The translations under genes were made by a program, and so were the position numbers. DNA of 64,000 nt, taken from contig NZ_CP142523.1 of assembly GCF_036885605.1 (NCBI RefSeq), forward strand, positions 5,580,001 through 5,644,000, read 5' to 3'. This DNA is from Janthinobacterium sp. TB1-E2 (GTDB lineage Bacteria; Pseudomonadota; Gammaproteobacteria; Burkholderiales; Burkholderiaceae_D). Positions within the stretch are counted from its first letter, which is position 1. Each line of letters starts with the position of its first letter. The notes under the pieces are model-generated. The model did no database searches, was not told the DNA's origin, and saw only the letters and a list, made by a program, of their open reading frames with translations. This document shows positions 33,119-42,701 of this stretch, piece after piece.

Positions 33119-34507
33119 GGCCGGCAGGCGCATGAGGAACAGCGCGCCGCCTTGCAGGCGGTTCTGCGCCTCGATGCTGCCGCCATACGCGTGCACGATG
33201 GCTTGCGACAGGGCCAGGCCCAGGCCGAAACCGGGCGCCTCGCCCGCGCGCGCCTGGGCGCCACGGTAAAAGCGCTCGAACAGATGCGGCAAGTCTTCCA
33301 CGCCGATGCCCGGTCCCGCGTCCGCCACGCCGACGACTGCATGCGCGCCATCGCGCGCCACGTGCACGGCGATGACGCTGTCGGGCGGCGAAAACTTCAC
33401 GGCGTTATCGAGCAGATTGGCCAGCACCAAGTCCACGGGACCGGCCGCCACCCGCGCCTGCACGGCCACACTGTCATCGAAGACGATGCGGATGCCGCGC
33501 TGCGCCGCCGCCTTTTCCAGGCGCTGCGCGGCCGCCCGCACGAGGGGATTAAGCGCGATGGTTTCCACGGCATTGCGCTCCTGGCCCACGTCCAGGCGCG
33601 TGAGCATCAACAACTCTTCCACGAGGGTCGTCAGGCGTTGCACTTCATCGAGGCAGGACGCCAGCGCATCGACATACTCGGGCGCTTCGCGCGGGCGGCG
33701 CAGGGTGATTTCGATTTCCGTGCGCAGGCGCGACAGGGGCGAGCGCAATTCGTGCGAGGCGTCGGCCGTGAAGCGGCGCTGCGCATCGTAGCCGTGTTCC
33801 AGGCGGTCCAGCATGGCGTTCAGTGTGTCGACCAGGCGGCCGATCTCGTCCTGCGTGCCGGGATGGGGCAGGCGCTGGTGCAGGCTGGCTTCGCCGATCG
33901 AATGCGCCTGGTCCACCACGTCATCGATGGCGCCCAGCACGCGGCGCGTGAGCATTTCGCCGGCCAGCCCCACGGCCGCCAACAAGGCCAGCGCCATGGC
34001 GCCAAACAGCACGGTGGCCGCGGCCAGCACGTGGTTGGTGTCGTCGAGCGAACCGGCAACCTGCACGGCCAGGCCCGCGCCGGACGAGGGCACGGGGATC
34101 GACACCATGCGCAGCGGCTCTTCTCCAAACTTGGGCAGGGTCTCGAAGACGGTCTCGCCGGCCGCCAGGCGCGCCAGCAGGGCGGACGGCGCCGGCAGCT
34201 GCGCCGCCTCCAGGTTGCGGCTGCGCGCCAGCACGCGGCCTTCGCCATCGATGATCTGCACCAAGCGGTCGAGCCGCGTCAATGACGGCGGCGCCAGTCC
34301 CGGCGCCACCTCGTGCACCTGCACGGGCTGGCGCGGCGCGGCCGGCAGCATGGCCATTTCCGTCTCGCCCAGCGCCAGCAGGGCCGCATCGAGCTGGCCG
34401 TGCACGGCGCGCGACAGGCCCCAGTAGCCGGCCAGCGCCGTGCAAGCGACGATGGCGAGGATGACGGCCAGGTGCACCAGCAGCAAGCGTTTGCGAAAGC
34501 TAGCCAC
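33110..34507 (-). CDS. Two-component sensor histidine kinase (CzcS/CopS-like)
   Basis: Membrane kinase of about 465 residues: TM1 at residues 8-30, a periplasmic sensor loop of about 130 residues, TM2 near 165-185, a HAMP segment, a HisKA domain with ADASHELRSPLSRLRTEIE (phospho-acceptor His) and a HATPase domain with NLLDNAVKFSPP and DAGPGIG. The start is uncertain; the GTG overlapping the regulator stop by eight bases (GTGGCTAG) fits the local style, and another ATG lies 11 codons upstream. Its pairing with an OmpR-type regulator divergent from an RND metal-type operon suggests metal-ion sensing. Confidence 0.88.
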   Translation of the reverse strand: MASFRKRLLLVHLAVILAIVACTALAGYWGLSRAVHGQLDAALLALGETEMAMLPAAPRQPVQVHEVAPGLAPPSLTRLDRLVQIIDGEGRVLARSRNLEAAQLPAPSALLARLAAGETVFETLPKFGEEPLRMVSIPVPSSGAGLAVQVAGSLDDTNHVLAAATVLFGAMALALLAAVGLAGEMLTRRVLGAIDDVVDQAHSIGEASLHQRLPHPGTQDEIGRLVDTLNAMLDRLEHGYDAQRRFTADASHELRSPLSRLRTEIEITLRRPREAPEYVDALASCLDEVQRLTTLVEELLMLTRLDVGQERNAVETIALNPLVRAAAQRLEKAAAQRGIRIVFDDSVAVQARVAAGPVDLVLANLLDNAVKFSPPDSVIAVHVARDGAHAVVGVADAGPGIGVEDLPHLFERFYRGAQARAGEAPGFGLGLALSQAIVHAYGGSIEAQNRLQGGALFLMRLPASD

Positions 34508-35180
34508 CGTTGTTTTCCGCCAGGCGGAAACCGCGTCCACGCACCGTGTGGATCAAGGGTGGCAAGCCCGGCGCATCCACTTTTCCCCGCAAATTGCGCA
34601 CGTGGACGTCGATCAGGTTATCGATGCCGATCAGGTCCGCCTGCCAGATCTGTTCGGCCAGGCGCGCGCGGCTGACCACCTCGCCCGCCTGGCGCAGCAG
34701 GATCAACAGAATCGCATACTCCTTGGGCGTCAGCACCAGAGGCGCGCCGGCCCGCGTGGCCTGATGACTGACGGGATCGAGCGTCAGATCGGCCAGCGCC
34801 AGCACCAGCGGGCGGCTGATGTCGGAGCGACGCAGCAAGGCGCGGATGCGCGCCAGCAGTTCCTCGAATTCAAACGGCTTGGTCAGGTAATCGTCGGCGC
34901 CCGTATTCAGGCCCGCCACCCGGTCGGCCGTGGCGTCGCGCGCCGTGAGCATCAGCACGGGCGTCTGGATGCCGCGCGTGCGCAGGTCGCGGCAAAAGTC
35001 GATGCCCTGCTTGCCCGGCAACATCCAGTCCAGCACGATCGCATCGTAGTCGACGGCGTAGCTTTCATCCTCGCCCTCTTCCGCGCTGTGCGCCACATCG
35101 ACGACAAAACCTTCTTCCTGCAAGCCGCGGGCCAGCAGACGCGCCGCCTTGCGGTCGTCTTCCACCAGGAGGATTCTCAT
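34500..35180 (-). CDS. OmpR-family response regulator (CzcR/CopR-like)
   Basis: Response regulator of 226 residues. Receiver domain MRILLVEDDRKAARLLARG with phospho-acceptor Asp in IVLDWMLPGKQG near residue 51 and the conserved Lys in KPFEFEELLARI; a winged-helix DNA-binding domain ends with HTVRGRGFRLAE. GGAGGAT precedes the ATG chosen; 22 codons upstream are open but carry no domain. First gene of a regulator-kinase operon that is divergent from the adaptor/permease/channel operon, which it very likely controls. Confidence 0.93.
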   Translation of the reverse strand: MRILLVEDDRKAARLLARGLQEEGFVVDVAHSAEEGEDESYAVDYDAIVLDWMLPGKQGIDFCRDLRTRGIQTPVLMLTARDATADRVAGLNTGADDYLTKPFEFEELLARIRALLRRSDISRPLVLALADLTLDPVSHQATRAGAPLVLTPKEYAILLILLRQAGEVVSRARLAEQIWQADLIGIDNLIDVHVRNLRGKVDAPGLPPLIHTVRGRGFRLAENNGG

Positions 35181-35250
35181 GCCTGCCTTTCGCGTCGCGC
35201 CTTGTTTTCCATGCTGGCATTTTACCGCGCCGCAGCGTGCGCACACGGAA

Positions 35251-35268
35251 CCTGAAGAATGATTCAGG
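35251..35268. promoter_or_regulatory. Candidate response-regulator operator between the divergent operons
   Basis: Inverted repeat CCTGAA-N6-TTCAGG in the 234-base gap between the regulator and the RND operon, with a related CTTCTTCAGGAG 20 bases on. Place and size fit an OmpR-type binding site shared by both promoters; the sequence itself is not one I recognise. Confidence 0.35.
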
Positions 35269-35414
35269 CGTTCTTGGGCGCTTCTTCAGGAGCACATTGC
35301 TATGCTTTTCCGGCGCTGTACTGACGCTGCCTGCGCCACCTGCGCCCCTCTCTTGCCCGCATGGGCACGGCATCCACGCATGCCCCATCACCATCAATAA
35401 CAAGGAAACACGGG

Positions 35415-36539
35415 ATGAACACGACCACCCGCAACGCCCTGGGCGCCAGCTGCGCCCTCGCTCTCGCCTGTTCGGCCCTGGCCGGCTGCGCCAAGCCGAC
35501 AGCGGCAGCCACGCCGCCCGCCCAGGCCATGCACCTGGATGATGGCAGCATCGCCGTCGACAAGATGTCGCCGCTGCGCCAGCGCCTGCAGATCGCCGCC
35601 GTGCAGGAACAGGAGATCGCCACGCAGACGCAGGCGCCCGGCAGCATCGAGGCGATGCCGGAAAAGCTGGTGAAAATCACGCCGCCGCTGGCAGGCCGGA
35701 TCACGCGCTTGCAGCGTTCACTGGGCGACAGCGTGAAGGCGGGCGAACCGCTGTTCACGCTCGATTCGGCGGAACTGAGCGCCGCCTACGCGGACGACAG
35801 CAAGGCCAAGTCCATCCTGCTGCAGGCGCGCCAGGAACTCGAGCGCCAGAAGACGCTGTTCGATGCGGAAATCGCCGCGCGCAAGGAGTACGAAGCGGCG
35901 CAGGCCGCCTTTGCGCAGGCCGGCAGCGATGCCCAGGCCAGCGCCGACAAGCTGGCCCAGTACGGCGCCGGCGCGCGCGGCACCCGCCGCGACTATGTGC
36001 TGCGTTCACCGATCGCCGGCACCGTGATCGCCATGGAAGGCGCCCAGGGCGGCTACTGGAACGATATCAACGCGCCCGTCATGACGGTGGCAGATCTCTC
36101 CACCGTGTGGCTGTCGGCCAATGTGGCCGAGCGGGACCTGGCGCAGGTGGCCGTGGGACAAACGGCCAGCATCACCGTCGACGCCTGGCCCGGCAAGGCT
36201 TTCGAGGGCAAGGTCGCCTATGTCGGCGCCGTGCTCGATCCCGAGACGCGCACGGTGAAAGTGCGCGTGGCCATCGACAACCGCGCCGGTGCCTTCAAGC
36301 CGGGCATGTTCGCCCACGCGGGATTTGCCGGCGCTTCCCGCCGCGCCCTCCTCGTGCCGGCCGCCGCCGTGCTGCAAAGCGGACCATCAACGCGCGTGAT
36401 GGTCGAGCGCAGCCCGCTGCGCTTCGAACCGCGCACGGTGCAGGTGGGCGCCAGCCATGGCGAGCAAGTGGAAATCGTCTCGGGCCTGAAGGCCGGGGAA
36501 CGCATCGTCGTCAAGGAAGGAGTGCTGCTCAATGATTGA
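35415..36539 (+). CDS. RND periplasmic adaptor, CzcB-like lipoprotein
   Basis: Membrane fusion protein of 374 residues. The N-terminus carries a lipobox (LAGC at residues 22-25) after a hydrophobic stretch, so it is probably anchored to the inner membrane by lipid. Then come the lipoyl halves (VKITPPLAGRITRLQRSLGDSVKAGEPLF near 95; LRSPIAGTVIAMEGAQGG near 195) and barrel domains ending in a VKEGVLLND tail. AAGGA precedes the ATG. It overlaps the permease start by eight bases. It has no extra His-rich metal-binding domain. Confidence 0.92.
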   Translation: MNTTTRNALGASCALALACSALAGCAKPTAAATPPAQAMHLDDGSIAVDKMSPLRQRLQIAAVQEQEIATQTQAPGSIEAMPEKLVKITPPLAGRITRLQRSLGDSVKAGEPLFTLDSAELSAAYADDSKAKSILLQARQELERQKTLFDAEIAARKEYEAAQAAFAQAGSDAQASADKLAQYGAGARGTRRDYVLRSPIAGTVIAMEGAQGGYWNDINAPVMTVADLSTVWLSANVAERDLAQVAVGQTASITVDAWPGKAFEGKVAYVGAVLDPETRTVKVRVAIDNRAGAFKPGMFAHAGFAGASRRALLVPAAAVLQSGPSTRVMVERSPLRFEPRTVQVGASHGEQVEIVSGLKAGERIVVKEGVLLND

Positions 36540-39500
36540 CCGTTTCATCGCCACCTGCTGCCAGCGGCGCGGCATCGTCTGGCTCGTGCTGCTGTTCGTC
36601 GCCGCCTACGGCGTCTATTGCTGGAAACAGCTGCCCATCGAAGCGTATCCAGATATCGCCGACGTCACCTCGCAAATCGTCACGCAGGTGCCGGGGCTGG
36701 GCGCCGAGGAAATCGAGCAGCAGATCACGATTCCCCTGGAACGCGCGCTGCTGGGCACACCGGGCATGCACGTGCTGCGCACGCGCAGCCTATTCGCGCT
36801 GTCCTTGATCACGGTCGTGTTCGAGGATGGCAGCGACGGCTACTTCACGCGCGAGCGGCTGCAGGAACGCCTGGCCAGCGTGAACCTGCCCTACGATGCC
36901 AAGCCGGGGCTCGATCCCTATACCTCGCCCACGGGCGAGATCTACCGCTACACGCTGGAATCGACAACACGGTCTTTACGCGAACTGTCCGAGCTGCAGT
37001 TCTGGACCGTGATCCCGCGCCTGCAGCAGGTGCGTGGCGTGGCGGACGTCAGCAATTTCGGCGGCCTGACAACGCAGTTCATGCTGGAACTCGATCCCGC
37101 AAAGCTGGACAGCTACGGCTTCTCGCTGGCGCAGGTCAAGGACGCCATCAACGCCAACAACATCAGCGGCGGCGGCAGCGTGATCGACCGCGGCCAGCAA
37201 TCGTACGTGGTGCGCGGCGTAGGTTTGCTGCACTCGCTCAATGACATGGGCAATGTCGTCGTCAGCAGCAAGGATGGCGTGCCCGTGCTGGTGAAGGACC
37301 TGGGCAAGCTTGCTTACGGCAACGTGGAACGGCGCGGCATCCTCGGCAAGGACAGCAACCCCGACACCATCGAAGGCATCACCCTGCTGCTCAAGGATTT
37401 CAATCCGTCCGAAGCGCTGGCCGGCATCCATGCGGCCGTGGACGACTTGAACGCCAACGTGCTGCCGAAGGACGTCAAGGTCGTGCCCTACCTGGACCGC
37501 AGCTCGCTGATCGACGCCACCCTGCACACGGTGGGATTTACCTTGGGCGAAGGCATGCTGCTCGTCGCCCTCGTGCTGCTGCTGTACCTGGGCAGCCCCC
37601 GCGCGGCCGCCATCGTCGCGCTGACGATACCGCTGGCCCTGCTGATCGCCTTCATCTTCATGCACCATTTTAGGATTCCCGCCAATTTGCTGTCCTTGGG
37701 CGCGATCGACTTCGGCATCCTCGTCGATGGTTCCGTGGTGGTGCTGGAAAACATGCTGCGCCGCCGCGAACGGGATCAGGAGCGGCCCCTCACCCTGCAG
37801 GACGCCATCGACGCGACCCTGCAAGTGGCACGTCCCATCATGTTCGGCATGGCCGTCATCATCGCCGCCTATCTGCCACTGTTCGCCTTCCAGCGCATCG
37901 AATACAAGCTGTTTTCGCCGATGGCGTATGCGGTGGGCGCGGCGCTCGTAGGTGCGCTCGTGGTGGCGCTGGTGCTGATCCCGGGCCTGGCTTGGCTGGC
38001 CTTGCGCAAGCCGCGCCGCATGCCCCACAACCGCGCGCTGGACACGCTGGCGGGCGCGTATGGCCGCTTCCTCGAGCGCATGGTGGGCAGCAAGCGCTGG
38101 GTGGCAATGGTGTGCGCAGGATCGCTCGCAGCGCTTGCCATCCTGGGCGGCAGCATCGGGCGCGACTTTTTACCGTACCTCGATGAGGGCTCCTTGTGGC
38201 TGCAGGTGCAGATGCCGCCCGGGATCACGCTCGACAAGGCATCCGAAATGGCCAGCGAACTGCGGCGCGCCGCGCTGGAATTCCCCGAAGTGTCGACCAT
38301 CGTCACACAGACGGGGCGCAACGACGACGGCACCGATTACTGGACGCCGTCGCACATCGAGGCGAGTGTGGGACTGCATCCGTATAAAAGCTGGAAATCG
38401 GGCATGAGCAAGCAGCAGCTGATCGCGAAAATGAATGCACGCTTCGCCCGCATGCCCGGTATCACCGTGGCCTTCATGCAGCCGATGATCGATGGCGTGC
38501 AGGATAAATTGTCGGGCGCGCACAGCGACCTGACGGTGAAAATCTTCGGCAACGACCTCGATGAAGTACGCGCCATCGCCGGCAAGGTGGCCAATGTCCT
38601 GAAAACCGTCCACGGCGCCTCCGACGTGGCCGTGGACGTGGAACCGCCCTTGCCCAACCTGAAGGTGGAGCTGGACCGCGCCAAGGCGGCCCGCTACGGC
38701 ATCAATGCGGCCGACGTGGCCGACCTGATTTCCACCGGCATCGGCGGCGCGCCCATCGGCCAGGTCTACGTGGGAGAAAAAAGCTACGACATCGCCGTGC
38801 GCTTTCCGCCCGCCACGCGCTCCAGCCCGGACGCCATCGCCAGCCTGAAGCTCACGGCCGCCAACGGTGCGAAGGTGCCGCTGGCGCAGGTAGCCACCAT
38901 CAGCACCACCTCGGGCGAAAGCGTGATCGTGCGTGAAATGGGACGGCGCCACATCATCGTGCGCCTCAACGCCCGCGGGCGCGACCTGGCCGGCTTCCTG
39001 GCCGAAGCGCGCCCGCTGGTGGCGCAAACCGTGGCAGGCGAGCACCAGCGCATCAGCGTCGAATGGGGCGGCCAGTTCGAAAACCTGCAGCGCGCGCAAA
39101 GCCGTTTGGCGCTAATCCTGCCGATGACCCTGGGCGCCATGTTCCTGCTGCTGTTTGGCCAGTTCCGCAACCTGCGCCAGCCCGCGCTGGTCTTGCTGGC
39201 CGTGCCGCTGGCCATGCTGGGCGGCCTGGCCGCGCTGCACCTGCGCGGCATGACCTTGAATGTGTCGAGCGCCGTCGGCTTCATCGCCCTGTTCGGCGTG
39301 GCCGTCCTGAATGCCGTGCTGATGCTGGCGCAGATCAACCGCTTGCGCAGTGAGGAGGGCAAGAGCTTGCGCGACGCCGTGCTCGAAGGCGCGCGCGACC
39401 GCATGCGCCCCGTGCTGATGACGGCCACCGTGGCCGCCCTGGGCCTGACGCCGGCCATGCTGGCGACGGGCCTGGGCAGCGATGTGCAGCGCCCGCTGGC

Positions 39501-39636
39501 CACCGTCGTCGTGGGCGGCCTGGTGACGGCCACCGCCCTCACCCTGCTGCTGTTGCCGGCCCTGTATTACCTGATCGAGGCGCACCTGCAAAAACGCCAG
39601 ACGCATACCGAAGGAGAGACCCATGACACGTTTTAA
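36532..39636 (+). CDS. Heavy-metal-type RND efflux permease (CzcA family)
   Basis: RND permease of 1034 residues. TM4 contains IDFGILVDGSVVVLENMLRR: the DFG-x3-DG-x5-EN spacing of heavy-metal permeases for divalent cations, not the copper/silver CusA form. The residue after DG is Ser, where cobalt/zinc CzcA types usually have Ala, so the exact metal is open. N-terminal RGIVWLVLLFVAAYGVYCWKQLPIEAYPDIADV matches the CzcA group. Middle gene of a complete adaptor-permease-channel operon controlled by a divergent two-component system. Confidence 0.94.
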   Translation: MIDRFIATCCQRRGIVWLVLLFVAAYGVYCWKQLPIEAYPDIADVTSQIVTQVPGLGAEEIEQQITIPLERALLGTPGMHVLRTRSLFALSLITVVFEDGSDGYFTRERLQERLASVNLPYDAKPGLDPYTSPTGEIYRYTLESTTRSLRELSELQFWTVIPRLQQVRGVADVSNFGGLTTQFMLELDPAKLDSYGFSLAQVKDAINANNISGGGSVIDRGQQSYVVRGVGLLHSLNDMGNVVVSSKDGVPVLVKDLGKLAYGNVERRGILGKDSNPDTIEGITLLLKDFNPSEALAGIHAAVDDLNANVLPKDVKVVPYLDRSSLIDATLHTVGFTLGEGMLLVALVLLLYLGSPRAAAIVALTIPLALLIAFIFMHHFRIPANLLSLGAIDFGILVDGSVVVLENMLRRRERDQERPLTLQDAIDATLQVARPIMFGMAVIIAAYLPLFAFQRIEYKLFSPMAYAVGAALVGALVVALVLIPGLAWLALRKPRRMPHNRALDTLAGAYGRFLERMVGSKRWVAMVCAGSLAALAILGGSIGRDFLPYLDEGSLWLQVQMPPGITLDKASEMASELRRAALEFPEVSTIVTQTGRNDDGTDYWTPSHIEASVGLHPYKSWKSGMSKQQLIAKMNARFARMPGITVAFMQPMIDGVQDKLSGAHSDLTVKIFGNDLDEVRAIAGKVANVLKTVHGASDVAVDVEPPLPNLKVELDRAKAARYGINAADVADLISTGIGGAPIGQVYVGEKSYDIAVRFPPATRSSPDAIASLKLTAANGAKVPLAQVATISTTSGESVIVREMGRRHIIVRLNARGRDLAGFLAEARPLVAQTVAGEHQRISVEWGGQFENLQRAQSRLALILPMTLGAMFLLLFGQFRNLRQPALVLLAVPLAMLGGLAALHLRGMTLNVSSAVGFIALFGVAVLNAVLMLAQINRLRSEEGKSLRDAVLEGARDRMRPVLMTATVAALGLTPAMLATGLGSDVQRPLATVVVGGLVTATALTLLLLPALYYLIEAHLQKRQTHTEGETHDTF

Positions 39637-40900
39637 TGTACTGGTGGCGGCCTGGCTGATCGCGCCCGGCGCCTTTGCCACGCCCTTGAGCTTTGACACT
39701 TACCTGTCCGCCGTGGAAAGCCACAGCCTGGAACTGCGGGCGCAGCAGGAAGGCATCGTCTCGGCCAAGGCCGGCATCGGCATCGCCGGCCTGCGTCCCG
39801 ATCCCGAGTTCACACTGGGCGCCACGCGCGAAACCGTGCGCAGCGCCGAACACCGTCCCGTCACGTGGAACCCGGCCATCAGCATGGCCATCGAGACGGG
39901 CGGCAAGCGCGCCGCGCGGTTAAAAGCGGCGCACAGCAGTGTCGCGCTGGCCGAGGAAACGGTGGCCGGCTTCAAGAGCGAGCTGTATGGCACGGCCGCC
40001 GCCGCGTTCACGGAAGCGTGCCGCACGCGCGACGTCGCAGCGCGCAAGGAGCAGACCATGGCGGCCCTGTCAAAAGTGGTCGAGGCGAACGCCGTGCGGC
40101 GCAAGGCGGGCGACGTGGGCGGCATCGAGCTGCTGCAGTCGCGCGTGGAACGCGACCAGTTCCAGGCCGAGCTGGCGCAGGCGCGCAGCGAGGCGGACAG
40201 CGCCATGTTGAATTTGTCGCCACCCTTGGGGCATCAGTTCGACGCGCTGTTTCCGGACGCGCAGCTGGCGTGCGACTTCACCGCGCATGCCGACAAGGAT
40301 GCCAGGGTGCTGGTGCCGCAGGCGCTCGAGGCCCGCAGCGATGTGCGCATCGCCCGCGCCACCGTCGACAATCTGCGCGACGGCGCGGCCCTCGTGCGCG
40401 CCAACCGCGCCGTCGATCCGACCGTCACCGTGGGCCTTGCCGCCGCGCGCGGCTACCATGACGGCATCGATGGCAGCGGCAATCCCGTCGAAGGCGCGGC
40501 CCGCTCGCGCGCCCTGTCCATCTCGCTGGCCATTCCCATCCCCCTGTCGCGGCGCGACACGGGCGATATCGTGCAGGCGGAAGCAAGTGTCACGCAGGCG
40601 ATGCTGGCCTTGCGCCAGGCCGAACTGACGGTGGAAACGCAGGTGCGCACGGCGCAGCGGCAATTGCGTTCGGCGCAGGACAGGCTGGCGCGCTACCGCG
40701 ACGGCGTGCTGGTCGATGCGCAAAAGGTGGTCGATGGCATGCGCCTGTCTTACGTCAAAGGCAATGCGTCGCTGCTGGAATGGCTGGCGGCGCAGCGTTC
40801 GGCCGATGAGGCCTACCAGGGCTATGTGCAGGCGCGCGCCGATGCGGCCATCGCCAGCACGCAGCTGCAACTGGCGATCGGCCAGCGGCCGAGCTTGTAG
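39623..40900 (+). CDS. TolC-family outer-membrane channel, CzcC-like
   Basis: Outer-membrane efflux protein of 425 residues with a signal peptide (residues 1-19, ending AFA) and two long Ala/Gln/Arg-rich helical repeats typical of the TolC fold. Its start lies 14 bases inside the permease gene, so translation is coupled. It would complete the envelope-spanning export channel with the adaptor and the permease. No lipobox cysteine is present. Confidence 0.92.
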   Translation: MTRFNVLVAAWLIAPGAFATPLSFDTYLSAVESHSLELRAQQEGIVSAKAGIGIAGLRPDPEFTLGATRETVRSAEHRPVTWNPAISMAIETGGKRAARLKAAHSSVALAEETVAGFKSELYGTAAAAFTEACRTRDVAARKEQTMAALSKVVEANAVRRKAGDVGGIELLQSRVERDQFQAELAQARSEADSAMLNLSPPLGHQFDALFPDAQLACDFTAHADKDARVLVPQALEARSDVRIARATVDNLRDGAALVRANRAVDPTVTVGLAAARGYHDGIDGSGNPVEGAARSRALSISLAIPIPLSRRDTGDIVQAEASVTQAMLALRQAELTVETQVRTAQRQLRSAQDRLARYRDGVLVDAQKVVDGMRLSYVKGNASLLEWLAAQRSADEAYQGYVQARADAAIASTQLQLAIGQRPSL

Positions 40901-40925
40901 CGGGGAGAAAGTAGAACGAGGAGTT

Positions 40926-40953
40926 ACCGGTGCGGCGATGGTGCCGCACCGGT
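40926..40953. terminator. Strong stem-loop between converging genes
   Basis: Eleven-base perfect arms ACCGGTGCGGC and GCCGCACCGGT around a six-base loop, 25 bases after the channel stop and before the stop of the small basic protein on the other strand. No T-run on either side, but place and stability suggest a shared terminator. Confidence 0.6.
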
Positions 40954-40969
40954 CGTCAAGCATGGGGAA

Positions 40970-41167
40970 TTACTGGGGCTGGGCGGGCGCGTCGGTAGCG
41001 TCGTCCGCATCGTCCGCTTCGGGCTCTTCACCCTCGGCACCCTCTTCGCCATCGGCCGGCTTCGGATTGTTCTTCGCTTCCAGCTTGCGCCTGGCTTTTT
41101 CCTCGGCTTTCTTCTTCTTTTCCAGCTCTTTTTGCCGTTTTTCGTATTGGAAATTTGTCTTGGCCAT
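40970..41167 (-). CDS. Small lysine-rich conserved protein
   Basis: Protein of 65 residues starting MAKTNFQYEKRQKELEKKKKAEEK, then an acidic, proline- and alanine-rich tail (EEGAEGEEPEADDADD). Similar short Lys-rich proteins beginning MAKTNFQYEKRQ are common in Burkholderiales; I know no function for them. The first half should form a charged helix. AGAGG precedes the ATG. The gene stands alone between a terminator and xerD. Confidence 0.8.
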   Translation of the reverse strand: MAKTNFQYEKRQKELEKKKKAEEKARRKLEAKNNPKPADGEEGAEGEEPEADDADDATDAPAQPQ

Positions 41168-41247
41168 TTACTACCTCTTTAGTTTTTAGATGTTACAGAT
41201 AAGCATATAAGGCACATTATGACGTAGTTGGAGCAAACACCAAATGT

Positions 41248-42165
41248 TTAGCCGCGTGGATGATGCTGCGCATGCAGCAGTTTCAGCCGTTCGCGGGCCA
41301 CATGCGTGTAAATCTGCGTGGTGGAAATATCGGAGTGCCCCAGTAACAATTGCACAACACGCAAGTCCGCCCCATGGTTGAGCAAATGGGTGGCGAACGC
41401 GTGACGCAGCGTGTGCGGCGACAGCGGCGCCGTGATGCCGGCGCTCAGCGCATGTTTCTTGATGATGACCCAGAACATTTGCCGCGTCATGGCGCCCCCG
41501 CGCCGCGTGACGAACAGCGCGTCGTCCATTTGCCCGTCGAGGATGATGCCGCGCGCCTCCTTCAGGTAGCGCTCGATCCACAGCCGCGCCTGTTCACCGA
41601 ACGGCACCAGCCGCGTCTTGCTGCCCTTGCCCGTGATACGCAGCACGCCATCGTTGAGGCTCAGTTCCACGGATTTCAAGTCCACCAGTTCCGACACGCG
41701 CAAGCCGCTCGCATACATGAGTTCGAGCATCGTGCGTTCGCGCAGGCCCAGCGGCGTGCTCACGTCGGGCGCCGCCAGCAGCGCTTCCACCTGCGCTTCG
41801 CTCAGGGTATGCACGAAGCGCGCGGGCTGCTTGGCCGAGACCATCTTCAGACACGGGTCGGCGGCGATATGCTTGTGCCGCAGGGCCAGCTGGTAAAACC
41901 GCTTGAGCACGGACAGGCGCCGGTTCGACGACGTCGCCTTGCTCTCGTCGTGGCGGGCAGCGAAATACGCTTCGATGTCGGCCGTGGAGACTTCGTACAG
42001 GCCTTCGCGCCCGGGCCGCGCCACTTCCAGCCAGCGCGCAAACAGCCGCATGTCGCGCCGGTAGGCGTCGAGCGAGTTTTTCGACAGGCCGTCTTCCAGC
42101 CACAGGCTGTCGCAGAATTCATCGATCAGGGTAGCGTTGTCGGGCGCCAGCAGGCTGTTCATCAT
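41248..42165 (-). CDS. xerD: Site-specific tyrosine recombinase XerD
   Basis: Recombinase of 305 residues. With XerC it resolves chromosome dimers at dif during division. The N-terminal SAM-like domain starts LIDEFCDSLWLEDGLSKNSLDAYRRDM; the catalytic domain has the first Arg in MYASGLRVSELVDLK, HTLRHAFATHLLNHGADLRVVQLLLGH, and the nucleophile Tyr in TQIYTHVARERLK. The ATG overlaps the ogt stop by ATGA; the 87 codons before it are ogt sequence in another frame. The length is normal for XerD. Confidence 0.96.
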   Translation of the reverse strand: MMNSLLAPDNATLIDEFCDSLWLEDGLSKNSLDAYRRDMRLFARWLEVARPGREGLYEVSTADIEAYFAARHDESKATSSNRRLSVLKRFYQLALRHKHIAADPCLKMVSAKQPARFVHTLSEAQVEALLAAPDVSTPLGLRERTMLELMYASGLRVSELVDLKSVELSLNDGVLRITGKGSKTRLVPFGEQARLWIERYLKEARGIILDGQMDDALFVTRRGGAMTRQMFWVIIKKHALSAGITAPLSPHTLRHAFATHLLNHGADLRVVQLLLGHSDISTTQIYTHVARERLKLLHAQHHPRG

Positions 42166-42701
42166 CGTGTTGACCACCCCATGCCCGCCACGCCTTCGTG
42201 CGCCAGCAGCCAGCGCTTGACGCCCAGGTGGAAACCCGTCGCATCGTCGTGGTGGGCAAAGCCGCCCAGGCCGCCAGCGGCCGTAACCCGGTGGCAGGGG
42301 ATCACCACGGGAAACCAGTTGGCGCCGCAAGCCTGGCCCACGGCGCGCGGCGCCGAGCCGATCAGGCGCGCCACGTCGCCATACGTGCGCACCTGGCCGC
42401 GCGCAATGCCGCTGATCGCCGCCCACACCCGTTGCTGATAGGCGCTGCCCGCAGCGGCCAGCGGCAGGTCGAAGACATGATCGGGATCGCGGAAATAGCG
42501 CGCCAGTTGCTGGCAGGCCCGCTCGGAGACGGCATCCTGCGCGTCTTTCTCGTCAAAGTGCGGCGGCAGATAGACCAGTTCGCATATCTGGCCATCCTGC
42601 GCGCGCACGCCCATGGCGCCGAATGGCGCGGCCACGATGGCGCTGAACAGTTCACTGCCCTGTTGTTTTTTCATCTGCTGATCATTATTCAAGTGTGGCA
42701 T
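42162..42701 (-). CDS. ogt: Methylated-DNA--protein-cysteine methyltransferase
   Basis: Suicide repair enzyme that takes the methyl group from O6-methylguanine onto its own cysteine. The active-site PCHRV motif (VVIPCHRVTAAGGLGGF) is near residue 140, preceded by the helix-turn-helix region RTYGDVARLIGSAPRAVG. An N-terminal ribonuclease-H-like part is present; there is no Ada metal-binding domain. Nine codons in, a second ATG (MKKQQGSELF) is an alternative start. Operon with xerD. Confidence 0.93.
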   Translation of the reverse strand: MPHLNNDQQMKKQQGSELFSAIVAAPFGAMGVRAQDGQICELVYLPPHFDEKDAQDAVSERACQQLARYFRDPDHVFDLPLAAAGSAYQQRVWAAISGIARGQVRTYGDVARLIGSAPRAVGQACGANWFPVVIPCHRVTAAGGLGGFAHHDDATGFHLGVKRWLLAHEGVAGMGWSTR

